Shown here one piece after another: positions 15,001 through 30,000 of a DNA stretch of 64,000 bases; the stretch's first letter is position 1; each line of letters begins with the position of its first letter. The stretch comes from Gordionus sp. m RMFG-2023 (Eukaryota > Nematomorpha > Gordioida > Chordodea > Parachordodidae), in the NCBI RefSeq assembly GCF_954871325.1, contig NC_088775.1, positions 48,399,561 through 48,463,560 of the forward strand, in the 5' to 3' direction. The notes under the pieces are model-generated. The model made no database searches. It was given only the letters and a program-made list of their open reading frames with translations, and was not told the origin of the DNA. The position numbers were made by a program, and so were the translations under genes.

Positions 15001-18000
15001 ACCTGAACCTCTTAAATTTTAATAATGAACTTAATTAATAAGTTCGATACTCCGGTTAATACATCAGAGCCAGACTTATTTTTTCAAATTCGCTCCAGGC
15101 CTATTTATATATAAATAACGGTATGATTTAATTTTTATTTCGTTAAAAAAATAATACCGGGGGTGAACCTTTTTAAAAAGATTAATTTATACATAAAGAT
15201 GTACATTTTTTTAAAAATTTTATCACTACAAACCCATATTTATAGAAATGAACCTCTATTTTATTTTTATTACCTAGAAAATTTATAAATGATTAAAGTT
15301 ATAAATAATTATATGATATTTTTATTATTCTCTAATTAAAATGTTAGTTATTTGCTTAAAGTCGTGATTTATATAATAGAAAAATTGATTTTTATAAAAT
15401 AAATCACAATTTTTGCCCACCCAGGGAGCATAGCACATTATCGGGGTTCTCCATTTCAACTTCTTCTAACATTTGGTCTATAATAAAATGAAATTTGTCA
15501 GGTAGTCTTATGAATCTTTTTTTTCGTTAGCTCTCATATTTTCATTATTCTTGTTCATTTAATAATATAATAATTTTTATATTAGTTAATGTGAATCAGG
15601 AACGTTGTGTTATCTTAAAGCGCTAATTGTTGCTTTTTGTCCATCCATGCCTATAGACCCTGAAACTATATTGGCTTGCCAATGATTTATTTTATGGTCA
15701 TTCAAACTTTATTTCGACAATTATTTCTATCTTTTTCACTTACATATTTCAAAACAAGTATTTCTAAGCCCATGCCATCATAACTATCCTTTATTAATTT
15801 CTATCTTTTCATTTTTATCCATTCTCCCTTATTCAATACAGAGCTATTCTCCTTTTCTCTGCACCTTAATCACATCAAGCGATCATCCCTACATCCATAC
15901 TCATTTACGTGCTTTTTACTATCAAATCTACGTAACAGCTAGTTATATTAAATTATCAAATAGAAATTCCTAATATAATCAAAATAATTTCGGATTTAGA
16001 ATAAATATATTCAAAAAATATTTTAAAATTTTCTCATTAATTTTCCTCAAAGTCATTGGCACAAAAACACGATCAAGAAGAAAGGATAACCACTCTAGAA
16101 AAAAGATACCTAAATGCGCAACGAGAATTGACCCATTCCAAAGAAACAACAGAAAAACTAAAGGCCGAGTTAATAAACAATCAAGCTTCATTGAAACAAG
16201 TATAAAAATATTTAGTTATTGAGCACAAAATTACTAATATTATTTGAATCCCATTACTTCTATAATCTATTTTGTAATCTTGGGTCACAATATAATTCTT
16301 AGACCGAAGATCAACTCAAAGCTTTTAAGGAAAAATTAGAAATATCCGAAGATAGATTGTCACAATTTATTCTTAAAGCCGAAGCCTTACCCACAATGGA
16401 AGCAGAATTGGCTCAAAGATTGGAAGCACTTTCCAAAGTACTGATATTCTTTTAAAATAATTATGTATTCGAGAATATATTTTTTTTATTTAAGATATAT
16501 TTTAACTATAAATATATATCACTTTTAGGCTCAAGAAAAACAGGGTACATCTGAGGATAGAATTAAACGACTAGAAACACAATTAGAAGAAACGAAAATG
16601 GAACTACAGCGAGTTACATATATTTTATGATTAATGTTTAAAAGGCCAACTTTTTTTTCTAACTGGATTAACATACCATCTAAGTGCTCTTAATGACAAT
16701 CCTCATTAGTATTTTGACCAGGGTATCTAATTTATCCAATATAATATTGTATTGTTGCTTAAAGGGAAGACAACGCGAGAAAATGAATGAAGAACACAAC
16801 CAACGGCTATCGGAAACGGTAGATAAACTTCTCTCAGAATCCAACGAGAGATTGCAATCACAACTCAAGGAGCGCATGAATTCGCTCGAGGAGAAAAACA
16901 ACCTTTCACATGAACTCGATAAGTACAAACGTGTGGTCGAGGATATGGAGAGGGAAAAAGTGTGTATTACACCATATTTTATTTTTCCCACTCGTATTTC
17001 AATTCGTTAAATATTACTACCTAATGGAATTTTAAAAAATGAATTTTAAAAAATTCCCTTAATAATAAATTGATGTTTATTATGTGATCTATAGTTTAGA
17101 ACAGTACAATAAATGAACTTTTTATAAAATTTAACTTTTTTATCAAAAAGCGCAAGATGATCGAGGAAATGGCTAAGATAAGATCCGAATATGAGATATT
17201 CAATGCTGTCGGTGATAAAAATTTACTCATGCACCCTTATTACCATTTCCCTAACTCATCTTCTAACAATAACGAGTAAAATTATTAAATTCTTTAAAAA
17301 ATAATTTTTAGATGTAAGCGGATTACTCTTAACTTAATAAATTTTAAATATATAAATATTGTTAAAATTTCTAGAGTGTTATATCAACTGAATCACGATG
17401 AAGGCATCAACACATCAACGCACATCTTGAGACGCCCATACAATATTCTTAAACAATGTGCTCTATACATTGGGGATAAAGATCAAGTACAAATCACACT
17501 TTAATCGATAATCATTTTATTTATTACGACATCAATTTGAACTAGAAAGTCGCGATTTTTTAAAAAACTTGACCCTCGTTGTTTTATTTTAGTTAGCATT
17601 AGCATACGCAAATTTAAAGATCATAGTTAAATAAATAATTTATAACTTACACCGTGTCCACGTGGCTTTGTAAAAAACTATATAGTAACTCAAGTGTTTT
17701 ACTTTTTCTTGCTTATTCGCAATGAGTTTTGTATGATTGAAATGTGAGAACTTTTAAGATTAAGTATTAGAATAATTCATACCAATTTATGTACCTTTAT
17801 CAAAATTATTTATCTTTTTTCAATTTTTATTTTGAATTCATTTATAGGATTAATTAAACTGCTTTCAAAATTAATTTTAAACTAATTTTTTCCTAACCTA
17901 TTAATGATTAACTTTACATATATGGTACAATTGTTATTATTTTTTTCACATATTATTATTTTGAGTTGAAATATTTAAAATATTGCCTTTTTCATGGCTT

Positions 18001-21000
18001 ATATTTCTACAATAATCGTCAATTTTGGACGTGCTACATGTTCTAGACTTCCACATTGACAGAATTTATTTATTTTTAATACAATTATAAATTAAAATTT
18101 AATTTTATGCCCATTATATTATCTAGTCTCGAATTTAAACAAAGGATTTTTAATGTATCATATATCTGCAAAATTGTCCAAATAGCAGTATAAAATGTTC
18201 CATTTTTCTAAAATTTTTTACAATAATAAAATTGATATGTAATATATTTTTTTAAATGAATGAATAAAAACTATTATTTCATCATATATTTGATAAATAT
18301 TTTCTTCTAGAAAATTTATACGGTAGACAAAGAATATCTCTCGAGATGTGTAGATCTAATTTTATCTCCATCCTCGTCCTGTTTTTTGTTTCAGTTTATA
18401 TCATTTATGATATATTTTTTTTCTTCTTCCTATAAAAGTTTTAATAAATTTTTTAAAAGCTTTTTTGAATATTTGAAATTGATACAATTAAATCCTTTAA
18501 ATGTTTTATATAACAAGGCCTTGCCTCATTCATTAAACACAAGAGAATGCAACGATGGGGTTATAACTGATCGAGTCAATGACGCCTTTTTAGCTTTAGG
18601 AGACGCCGCTCTTTCATTTCAAGAAAGTAGAAAATCTATTTATTCTGCTATGGAGATTCTCTCTAGTAGCCCAAGACCTTCGTTTAACATACGTCAGGGT
18701 AAATATTTTAGTTCTCTAATCCTTACTTTATCTCTTGCTTAATTTATTTTTATCATTTTTTTGACGTTTTAAAATGGTTCTTATATTCTTATTTTTCCTC
18801 ATGTTCTCTATGATTAATTAGTATCTTTATAATACAATTTAATTTATCCTTCTGGCATAAGCTGTAAAATTAGTTAAAATTCATTATTATATTATTAAAA
18901 TTTTTCGAACACATTTACTTATTAACGTAATAATTTTTAAAAGTTGTAATTATATTTAGATAATCTTGACGGAAATATACATGCCGTACCCTTTTCACCA
19001 TCCTCAGATCCACGGTCTTTAGCTATTATTCTCCAAGAACAACTTGATGCAATAAACAATGAAATCAGGTGCGTATTTGATTCACATGTTAAATAGCTTT
19101 AATTAAAAAAAATTGTATTCATGAAAATATGACGGATCTAATTTTATAACGATTTTATATTGAATATCATTTTTTCCTAACAATTTTAAAAATTCTACTC
19201 AATATACTTGGGGCATAATTTAATCATGTAACACCTCTTTTTTAACCTATTAATTATATTATCCTCAAGTTTAAAAACACATCAAGCCAGAAACTTTAGG
19301 GATGTTATAGAAAACAGATATAAAAGATATACTGATTTTAATTAGGGACTCGGGCCTATTTCTTTTTGCATTCCTGATCAGTTTCAGCCTAAAAAATGTT
19401 CTATTCCAGTTTTGTGAAAGTTCAGGAATGTTCCTGAAAAATATTCTTGTTATATTATTACCCAGCACATTTCTCCATTAATCATTATTAATTTAATTAT
19501 TACATCTAAGTTATTATTTATACTTTATTATTTTCTCTAAACGATTATATTTTGGGACTTTAATAATAAAAACGTGAATGTATAGAAACACACTTGACAG
19601 TCACTTGTATGACATTAACATGTGCAATTATAGAATCGATTTATTAATATTATCCACTGCGATTTTTAAGTTTAAAAGAATATTTTATTATACCAGCCGC
19701 TCATTGCACCCAGGTGAGCATTGAAAGGCTATTCATGCTAAGTTATACTAATACGTATAAGTGTAAATTTATACTTTTGGATAATATATAACTTAGATGT
19801 AATAATTTTTAAATATATGATTGAAAAATCATCAATTTCTTAAAATGAGAATATTGCTTGAGCAAAACATTGGAAGCTATATTTTTCGTCCCATCAATCT
19901 AATCCAACTTGTTCCAGGTTCCTAATTGCAAGTCAAGGATAAAAATATCCCCCTTTTAGCCTTTTTTTTACCCCTCAAATTATATTGATTAATGCTCAAA
20001 TATGATATTCTAAAAAAATCAGCCGAAAAAAATAATCCTAAATAGAAAATCTAGCCTGGTGCATATCTGCACCGTTAACCAGATTAAAAAAGATAAAAAT
20101 TATGTATAATACTAAAAGATCAAAAAACAACAAAAATCTTTATTCTTTTTTTGTAATTTATAATAAAAACAAGAAAATGTTTATATATTATGAAAATTCT
20201 TGAAACATTTAATATGAAGTGCGATTTGACATGTTTGACACATATATCTTGAGTGCTTATGGCAATATCTGCATATTCGTCTTTTTCTATCTATAATTTT
20301 GGATAAATATTGTCCAGTTTTCACTCTGTAATGCAAACTGGCTGGCGTGCCTTGTACTTAAATTTTTTACAAATTTTACTGGTGTTCGAAGGAGGTAGTT
20401 AGTAACTTCTCGTCTAAATGTAAACAAACTCTTCTTGTCATCACGATTCACGAATTTCTAAATTTTCCACGAATTTACCAAAGCATCAATAAAATTGGTT
20501 AATATTGGCTACCACCATTTTTTTCCTCTTATTTTTATTCTATATGTAGATATGAGATATCACACAGATCAACTCCACCCATGTGTTTGTTATAAGCAAA
20601 TTTTTATTTTAGAAGATATTTTCTTGGAATACCTTGAAACATTAGAAACCAAAGAGATAGTGTGGCATGTCGATGCAACGGTTACCACCGAATTATCATT
20701 CCAACGAACTACAAATATTTCGTTTAATTTTTTGTACCTATAATCATAATATCCTCTTTCTTTTTTTTGCTAAAACCTTTATAGATTCAACTGGGCAATG
20801 AATGCTCTATTCTATTGTCCCTCACAGTTCCAGTTGTAAAATATCCCATTTGTTTTAAGTATGACAAAAGTTTAAATGAGGGAAAGAAATTATCAAAATA
20901 TATTTTATGATAATTTAGTTTTTATAAATACTTTTAATAATTTTATGATTACATTTCCACCTAATCCATATTCATATTTATTTTCGATTTTTCCTTGATA

Positions 21001-24000
21001 TATATCAAATGAGAATACGTAACCGTCGGGAGAGGCCAATATCCAAGATTTGTATTCGAATCTAATTGGTTTTCCTTTTATGAACATTTTGCAAGAATGT
21101 CTTTCTCGATATGGTATCATCTGTTCATCTATTGATAAATTATGTTTGAAAATTCCGAATTGTTTTATTCAATATATTAATGCAAGGCCTAACTTTATAA
21201 ATCTATCATGTTTATATATTTTATTGTCTGCCAAATGAATATTATATTTTGAAATTGTAATTGAGAAATATCGCTATAATTAGACCTAGTGTTGTTAAAC
21301 GGCTCGTTTTGGGCCGATTTTTTAAAACGGCTAACTCAATATTTTAGCCAGAAAAGTATTGCCTAAGCCTCAAGATTTCGATAATATATGTCTAGACCTT
21401 GTTCCTTCTTTACTTTGTTCTACAATTAAGGAATATAAGTCTTCGTCGAAAATTAAAGAAAATATATCTTATGGACTTTTACCTTGCAAATCAATCATCC
21501 TCTTTTTCCCTATTGAAAGGGCTTGAAGAATATTTTGCATCTGTTTTTCTCCATTTTAAATTGTGAGAAATTCGAGAATAGCTTCTTGTAGAAGATAGTT
21601 CTGGAAGGTCGTCATCAACTGAATTATGAATTTCCAATTCTCCAGCTGTATCTTGAAGGCATAACTTCATAGTCATTTTCGTCGAAATTTTCTTCATCAC
21701 TAATTGCAGAGGGGTTTGGCGGAATTATAACTATATCTCTTTCTTCATTTGGTTCCTCTTCAAAAAGTTGAGCAAGCGCTTGTTCATTTGTTAGAAAACG
21801 ATTTTATTAAAAATTAAATATTTAGAAAAATTATTTTCGTAGGATCTTGATTTTTAATTAGTCATCTATTATTTTGATAATTATAATTTTGATTGAATTG
21901 ACAAAACAGGTGCATAACAAAAAAAAATAAATTTAAAATAAAATAAAATGTTCAGCAAGGAATATGTTACAAATAATTTAAAATTTTTATGAATAATTTT
22001 AAATATTTATTAACCAAATATTTGGAATAATTTCATATAATTTGATCGAGATACAGAATTATAAAAGGAACAATATATTATTCGATTTAAATCTCAGGGG
22101 ACTATTTTTTTTTATTATTTTCAAAGGACCTTTTTTGGGTATAAAATTTTTTTTTCAAATTTTCAAGGGAGCCATCCCCCTCCCATTAGTGGCGGTTCTG
22201 GTTTTAAGTATAATATAAAGAATTATAATTCATTATGTTAAATTTGATTTGTTTGAATTTTTTAAAAAATTTATACTGCTAGATTGTTAACGGTGCATAT
22301 ATGCACCAGTCAACTTTTTGTGGTTACCTATTAAAATTTTAATTATTTAAAAATTCAAAAAGGATTGATAAATATTGATATATCTATAAAGAAAATATGC
22401 TCACTAGTTTTCATCGAAATAATTTCATAATATGCTCGTAGTGTTGTTAAACGGCTCGTTTTGAGCCGATTTTTAAAAACGACTAACTCAGTTTTTTATT
22501 CAGAAAAATATTACGCAAGCCTGAAAATTTTGCTCATAGAAGGAGCAAAGGTTTAGGCATATAGTATCAAGATTTCGAGGCTTAGTTAATATTTTTCTGG
22601 CGAAAATATTGAGTTAGCCGTTTTTAAAAATAGGCTCAAAACGAGCCGTTTAACAATATTACTCGTGAGATCACTTAGAAAATTTTGCATTTTAGACCTT
22701 TTTTTCATATTTTTTTTACAGTTTTGAAGTAAAATGTCTGAACTAGATAAAAACCTTATTTATTATTTTTTAAAATAAAAACTACTATATTTAAAAATGG
22801 TATATAGGAGGTGGTGCATATATGCATCGTACCAGTAACGGGTTAAAATATTAAAATTAAACAGAAACGCAAAATGTGATAAAGTGAATCACCCCACCTA
22901 TCTATATAAGACATTATTTTATTTTGATGTTTATAGATTGATTCAAGAGGAAAAGCAGTATTCCGATTTAAGAGCTGAAGATTTGGAAAGTAAAATGATA
23001 TACGAAATTATTAGCACAGATCGGCAAAATATATCACCTTCACATGATCACATATTACTCTCCTCATCCTCTTCGCCCCCTATCGGAAGCTCTCCTGGAC
23101 TTAATATCCAAGTAGTATTTAGCATTTTTTTTTGTTCAAATTTTTTTTTTTATTTACTCACATTTAAAATTTTTCCTAACTTATATTATGAATAAAATTT
23201 AAACGATATTAGCAAATTTTGAAATTTAGTATAATTATACAGTTAACCCACTCTATAGTGTGTATCGAAACTATTAGGAAATATTTTCAAAAATTAAAGT
23301 GTTATAAATGGATTGGATTAGTACACTGTATCAGAGTTGTAACAAGATAGTTTTAAATGTATCTAGGAACTGACCAGGGTTGGGCAAATTTTCAGAAAAT
23401 TGTATTCGGATACAGATACTTTATAAAATTTTGTATTTAAGATACAAGATACTAGATACTTTAGAAAAATTTCAATAAGATATAAGATAAAAAATACTTG
23501 TATTTTTTTTAAAAAAAAGTATCTAAGATACAAGATACTTTTTAAAAAAACTTTAAATAGTCAAAATCAAAATGTATAAAGCTTTATTTCTTATCTATAA
23601 TATAAATTTATAAAAAAATATTTAAAATAAATTGTAGAAAATAACAAATTTACTATAAAAGATAATGCGATATTCTATTTAATAATTATATAATTAGTAA
23701 ATAATAATAAATCAGCATCATATATCAGCATTATTTTTTAATATTATTAATTTTACAAATGATTTATCGTTCAATCTTTGACGATTTGGTCTATTAACAA
23801 TATTAGCAAGGCTAAATAATCTTTCAACGGGGCTGAGGAGGGTAATATTGTGTTATATTTAATAAATATTTCTTTTATATATTTATAACTATTTAACATA
23901 TTTATACTCCGCCTGTCATCTTTCATATAATTTAGGACCTCTATTTCAATATCATTTATTGAATTATTAGAATTGGGTGTGGTACTTTTAAGGCAAAAGT

Positions 24001-27000
24001 AATCATCATCTTCATTAATTGAAGATTTTGTTGAAGTATTAATTTCAATATTATTTTTAAAAACAATTAAAACTTCATGTAATAACAAATCCTGAAGGTA
24101 TTTTTTTTCTTTTTCACCATCAATCCAACGATTTTTAAAATAGGGATGAGAAATAGTTGCCAAAAATGCACTTTTAAAATTGTTATCAAGATCATATATA
24201 TTTTTAAATCTTTTATTTAAATAATTTTCTATGGCAACAGCTAATGGTTTGCAAAATTGTAGATTGGTTTGAATTAAATGTAATTTTTTTTAACGACATT
24301 TAAAATTGGAGCTTATTCTCCATAATAGCAGTTGATTTCACTCTGTATTTTGTCAATCGCTATAGCCAATGGGGCCATTATATTGCAATATTCTTCTAAA
24401 TATTGAATTTCAATATCTCTTAATTTAGGAAATTCTAATTTTTGACATAATTTAAGAAGTTCGCCTTTAAATTTTAATAAACTATGAAGACTATCATACA
24501 AACTATTCCATCCAGTGCAACAAGGTGTAACTAATTGTTTTCCTAAAACTGCTTTGATAAGTTCTGCAGTTTTAGGCCTATTATTTGCATTCCATAGCTT
24601 AGTACATTTAGCTATTGCAGGATGATGAATTTTAGAAATGTTAGGAGAATCATAGCTCTCTCGACATCTGTTGTGGCAATTAGACTTATCGTATGGCACA
24701 AACAACGATTGTGTTGAGGCAATGTTATTGAGGCTTCTTTACACCCTTAAATAAACAAATAAATAATTTTATTTGAATAAATTTTTTTACTAAATTCACA
24801 GTATCATAATAAATTTTAAAGAAGTATTAAATAATACTTAATGATTTCGAATTCTATACATTCATCATCATTGATGTCATAGTCATTCTCTACAGCTTCC
24901 ATAGAATATCCAAACTTCTTGAAAGCTTTCTTAAAGTTAGAGCCGTTATCTGTAACAGTTGCTATAACTTTTTCGTCAATACCAAAGTCACGATGAATTT
25001 CTTTATTATGACCATCTTGAAGTACTTCAAAAAATTTGCCATTAAGTATGCTTAGTTTAAATTTATTGTTATAATTTTCGGTTGAAGAATCATCTGAAGA
25101 CGAAGATAAACATATTATTTTATTTTCTTCTTCCATAATTTAAAATAGACAGATATAAAACGATTCAAATATGGTAGTTCTAATTGTTAGCAAATTGCTA
25201 TATGACGACCAACATCATATATCAAAAATTATCTTAAAATATCTAAATTTTGACTAAATTTTTCATTTAAATCTTAAAACAATATCATTTTAAATTTTAA
25301 TACTATTTAAATTAACCAATATAAATTTTTTTTAAATTATCTGTATCTTTTTGAATACAAAGTTGGTTAAGATACAAATACTTTTAAATAATATGTATCT
25401 TAGATACTGGATACAAGATACTTTACAAAATTAGATACAAATATCCGCGATACTGCCCAACCCTGGAACTGACATTGTCTAAAATAAATCTAGATACAGA
25501 TACAATCTTACAAATGTAAAGATACATATTTATTATTTTCAAAAACATGATTGATTTTTAGTTATTTGCAAATTTGATATTAAAAAAATGTAAGTGTATC
25601 GCCGCTAATGGCTATACACTTTATTTAAATTTTAAATTATTTCGAGTATATCTTTTATTTTAAAACCAAAAGTCAATTTCAAATCATGAATATTATAATG
25701 AATACACTTTTCATTGTAAAATTATTCCATAAAAATTAATGTCTCATCTACATACAAAATATACAATGATAATAATTGTTAGATTTTAATAATACATTTA
25801 CATGCAAAATATATAATTATATGATTATATAATTGTTAAATTTTAGTAATAAAACATGGGTCTTTTTCTATATGAAGAAGAGGACGAGGAGTCTAGTTTT
25901 AAACTTCTTTATTTTCCATATGCTTTTTTAATCTTTATTATAAGAGTTCTATGTTTTCTCTTAAAATGATAAATATTACAATTGTTAAGTATATTATACA
26001 ATGTTGGAATTTGTGTATTTGTTGCTTTTATTTTGAAAGATTATTTTTATTTTAAAAAATTTATAAATTGGTTAAGGAAATTCAATATTTAACCCGCTAA
26101 TGCTGGATCGATTATTTCTTCTGTTTCTTCATCATAACTAGTAATGTTGATCTTCTAAAAATTAGAATATATATATTCAATTTAATATAAAAATTCACCA
26201 TGTTGTTGTTATCCATTGCTTAAAATTTGTCTGGTATGTTTTTATTGAAATAAACTAGGACATAATATTAAAATTAAATTCAAATATTTATAATATAAAA
26301 AACGTAAATTAAAATTATATCAAAATATATAGATATAGATGCAGCATTTTTATGCCCAGATACTTAAATAATTGCACAGTATATGCGTAACGTATTATAA
26401 CTCACTAACAAATAAGTCACGTTTTCACGATTATTCAGGAATAATAAGAATATGAATACTTAATGACTATCATTAATACGATTTTATGTATTTATTAGCT
26501 ATCTACTTTAACTAATCAATCTTCCCTTCAACACCGTTGCAATAGAACACTTAAAGCTAGAATACTTAAACCAGAAATTTCGGTAATAATTTTACCTTAT
26601 TATTACAATTAATATCGCTATAATTTCCATTTTATTTTTAAAAAGTAATATAATCAAAATTGTCACCCCGAAATTCCAAAATATTATGGGCCATTTTATT
26701 TGAAAAAAATTATTTTGGGTGACCCTTTTTAAAATAAATGAAACTTGGCATTATTTTGTATATTTAATAAATTTGAAATCGTAGAGCGCAAAAATGCATG
26801 GACTTAAAATCGAAAATCGTGCTAATAATTATTTCATTAAATCTCATTTTTTATGCTAGCCACAAATTAGATATAATTTTATAGCCCATAAAATTCTTCT
26901 ATCTTCAGCGTTTTCTTATTTACGGTAAAATGAGAAGGGAATTTTTTAGGTGCTGAAACTTGCTAGGAATTATTATAACTTATTAACTGTTTAATTTTTA

Positions 27001-30000
27001 TTATAGTATAATAAAAACCAATAACAACTTTTAATTTTTTATTATTTTTTAAATAAAAATATCTAGTATTTATCACTCTTTATTTAAATAATTGTAATGT
27101 AAATTTTTTGATATACTCTTATATACCTATCCCTACTGGATTCAAACAAATTCCAATATCGAACCTATTTTTTCAGGTCCAATTTAATTTTTAAAATGTA
27201 TTGTCCGACCAATCCGATTAAACATTTTCCTCAAGGTCGGAGTCCAAGCTGTAAGTCAGTTTCAACCGAAAATAGAATCTACATAGTCCCACTCGTGCTA
27301 TCGAGAGTTAAAGGCATATATCTTTACTATAAAATTTAAATTTTTGCAAAATTTAATATAAATGTTAACAAAATTCGGATCATTAATAACCATTATGCCA
27401 AGTTGGTTTATGAGAGTCCTCCATAAATCTCATTTTTTGCTTGATTTGTCATGAAATACCCATGTTTGTAATAAAAAAGGTCCGAATATATATTAATAAT
27501 ACATCATTGGACTTGTTTATGACCCAGTTCCCATGTTCATCCCATTCCAATAGGCCAAAAGTATATTTTTTTTCTTCTGAAATTAAATCGATATTGCGCA
27601 AAATCTATAATAAATGAAATATACAATAACGTTAATAACTAATAAAAAAAATTTTCGAAAGGAAAATGATATATATTCTACTATAAACCCACAAGAAAAG
27701 AGATCACCCATATACTATTCAGATCAGGGTATACAACAAAGTGTTTACTCACAAGAGAATCGCCATTCCCCCCAATCGATGTCTATAGAAACTATAAAAC
27801 AATTAGAAAGGTTGGTTATATGATAGAACATATCTTAATATTAAAAAGAATTTTTAAAAAGATTAATTGAAACCAAATTATTTTTACAGTGGAAGCGGTC
27901 AAAATTTAATTATGATTGGAGCTTCTCCTTCAGCCATCACATCACCTTCCGCTTCTAGGGCTAGGCTTCTTATAATGGGAGGTGCTCCTCTAATTAGGAA
28001 TAACAACTCCGATATTTCTTTAACTAACAAATCTGATTACCTATCCGACGCCCTTCCTAATCCTGAAACGTTAAAAATTTATAAGAAATTCGTAAACGGC
28101 GATATCAATTATTCCATTTGTCGAGAAAATAACACTAGTAATATCAATTCTCAACATGATCCTAGTAATGTTTATTTGAAAGGTAGAAGTATTCTTTTTT
28201 GTAGATAAATTTGATTTTATATTTTTCTTATTTTATATATGGTTAATTTCATACCAAATCAAACAACGATTCAATTCTATAACTTCAGAATTATATAAAT
28301 ATATTTAAGTAGGATTTTTTTAACCTAAATAAATCAAAATACAATTAAGTAAGTTGGCAGTGGTTTAAATTTTATATGCCTTTAATTGACATAGAATTTA
28401 GCAGGATGGAATTGAATAATTATATATAGATAATAGAATACAAATATATACAAAATAACTTACACTGAGGTGATGGGTCTAGGAGTTATTATGTTATTCT
28501 TTATAAAATTCGACCTAAATATAATTAAATTAATATTTAATAGTGAGAATTTTTGGTTTCTAATCTTCTTTACTAGGTTATTTTTTCATTTGAAATTGAG
28601 CTGCAAGAAACGTATGATATTTTTATAAATTAAGTTGCTTATATAATAAATAATACAACCATGGTAAGAAAATAAAGAACCTATTATATACATCAACCTA
28701 CCAAAATAAGAATATAATAATTAGATTATTTGTATTCGTGCAAATATTAAATCTTTATTAGATTTGATTCGAGGATTTAATTTTTCCATTCCAAATTTAA
28801 AAATTATTATATAGTTTTGTAATAATTATTCCTCCCAGATAAAAGATGAATTATTAAATTGATAATAATAAATTGTCTATTGTATATTTATCTGATAAAT
28901 ATTAATTATACATATTTTTGAATAGATTCAATTTAAAGCATTATTCAAATTTTGTTTGCTTTCTCCCATATTTAAATTAGAGGTCGGCACCACCTTAAAC
29001 AGGGTAAAGAATTTCAGGCTGGCTTGGACATATTCTGCAAGATATTTTTATTAGCCGGACCGAGGTTTTGAAAATGTTTTACTGATTATGAGTAGGCAAT
29101 TATGTCGTTTTTCCTTCATGAAAAATTCTGGCACAACTTGTATAAAATATATGATATAAATAATTACAAGCCACGCCACAAAACCCGATAAAAGATTTTC
29201 AAGGCCCGTTCCCCGCCACCTATTCCAAATCAAATAAATTAATTATTGAAATATTATTGAGCTATTTAAGTTTATCACGGTTTGCAATAAAAAGGTTGAA
29301 ATAGGAAATAAAAGGTTCCAGATCCTCTACTAGGAACATATTTTAATAGTATCGTTTAAAATATTTATGAATATTATAAAAATTACTTTTAATATTTTAT
29401 TGAGATATAAAATTATCCAAAAACTAAAAGCATATATAGTAAAATTTATTGAACTTTAATAATAAATATGAGTAATGCATATTATAAAAATTAATATAGT
29501 GAATGTGCTGTGTCTATAATCAAAAGCTAATTATATAATCATTAAAAACTAAAATATGGTCATTTTTAATAATATATTCTCCTCGCCTTTTAATTTACAA
29601 AAGAAAGATGTCAAAACAATCTAACGATGCAATGTCATTTTTGATAGAAATTGAGGATAGGTTTACCTGTTGGTCTTCATCACAATGACTTAAAAATATT
29701 AAAGGGTGTTTTATCCTCAATATAATTATGTGCCATTCATTTTTTTAAATGTAAGAGTATGATCAATAATATTATGATAATTAATGGCGTAACTGGGGAG
29801 GGGGCAAAAGTAAGCTCATTACATCCAAATATAATATGATCACACTAAAAATATATTCTAACAGTTTTTTTTACTGAGCACGTGTCTAAATTTTGTAAAA
29901 TTGGCATTTTAGCACGCCTAGATAAGAGCTAGTAACACCACTAAATAATAGTTTACAATATTTTTTTATATAGTACAGGGTTATGTTTTATATTTTTTTT

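Larger units (their letters stand above)
19069..22936 (+). other. Intron 12 of liprin-alpha
   Basis: Contains a hAT C-terminal relic (19686-19791), a decayed piggyBac (about 20180-21810), two MITEs of the TAGTGTTG family (21297, 22439) and palindromic GGTGCATATATGCACC motifs at TTAA sites. The rest (19069-19680, 21810-22270) is unremarkable A/T-rich DNA. Confidence 0.85.
23112..27661 (+). other. Intron 13 of liprin-alpha
   Basis: Holds a complete hAT element (23375-25465). The rest (25475-27660) is A/T-rich. I see no gene, RNA or clear repeat there; a short island near 27150-27260 (TCCGACCAATCCGATT) could be an old repeat fragment. Confidence 0.8.

Noticed and set aside
16680-16991. 103-residue ORF on the minus strand
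   Set aside because: It is the antisense shadow of the conserved liprin exon 16765-16959; its Ser/Leu/Arg-rich sequence results from the sense codons.
17487-17507. Liprin stop codon at 17505 as the true end of the gene
   Set aside because: The downstream [15 protein letters not shown] and SAM exons are in frame when the GTACAA donor at 17487 is used, and family members never end here.
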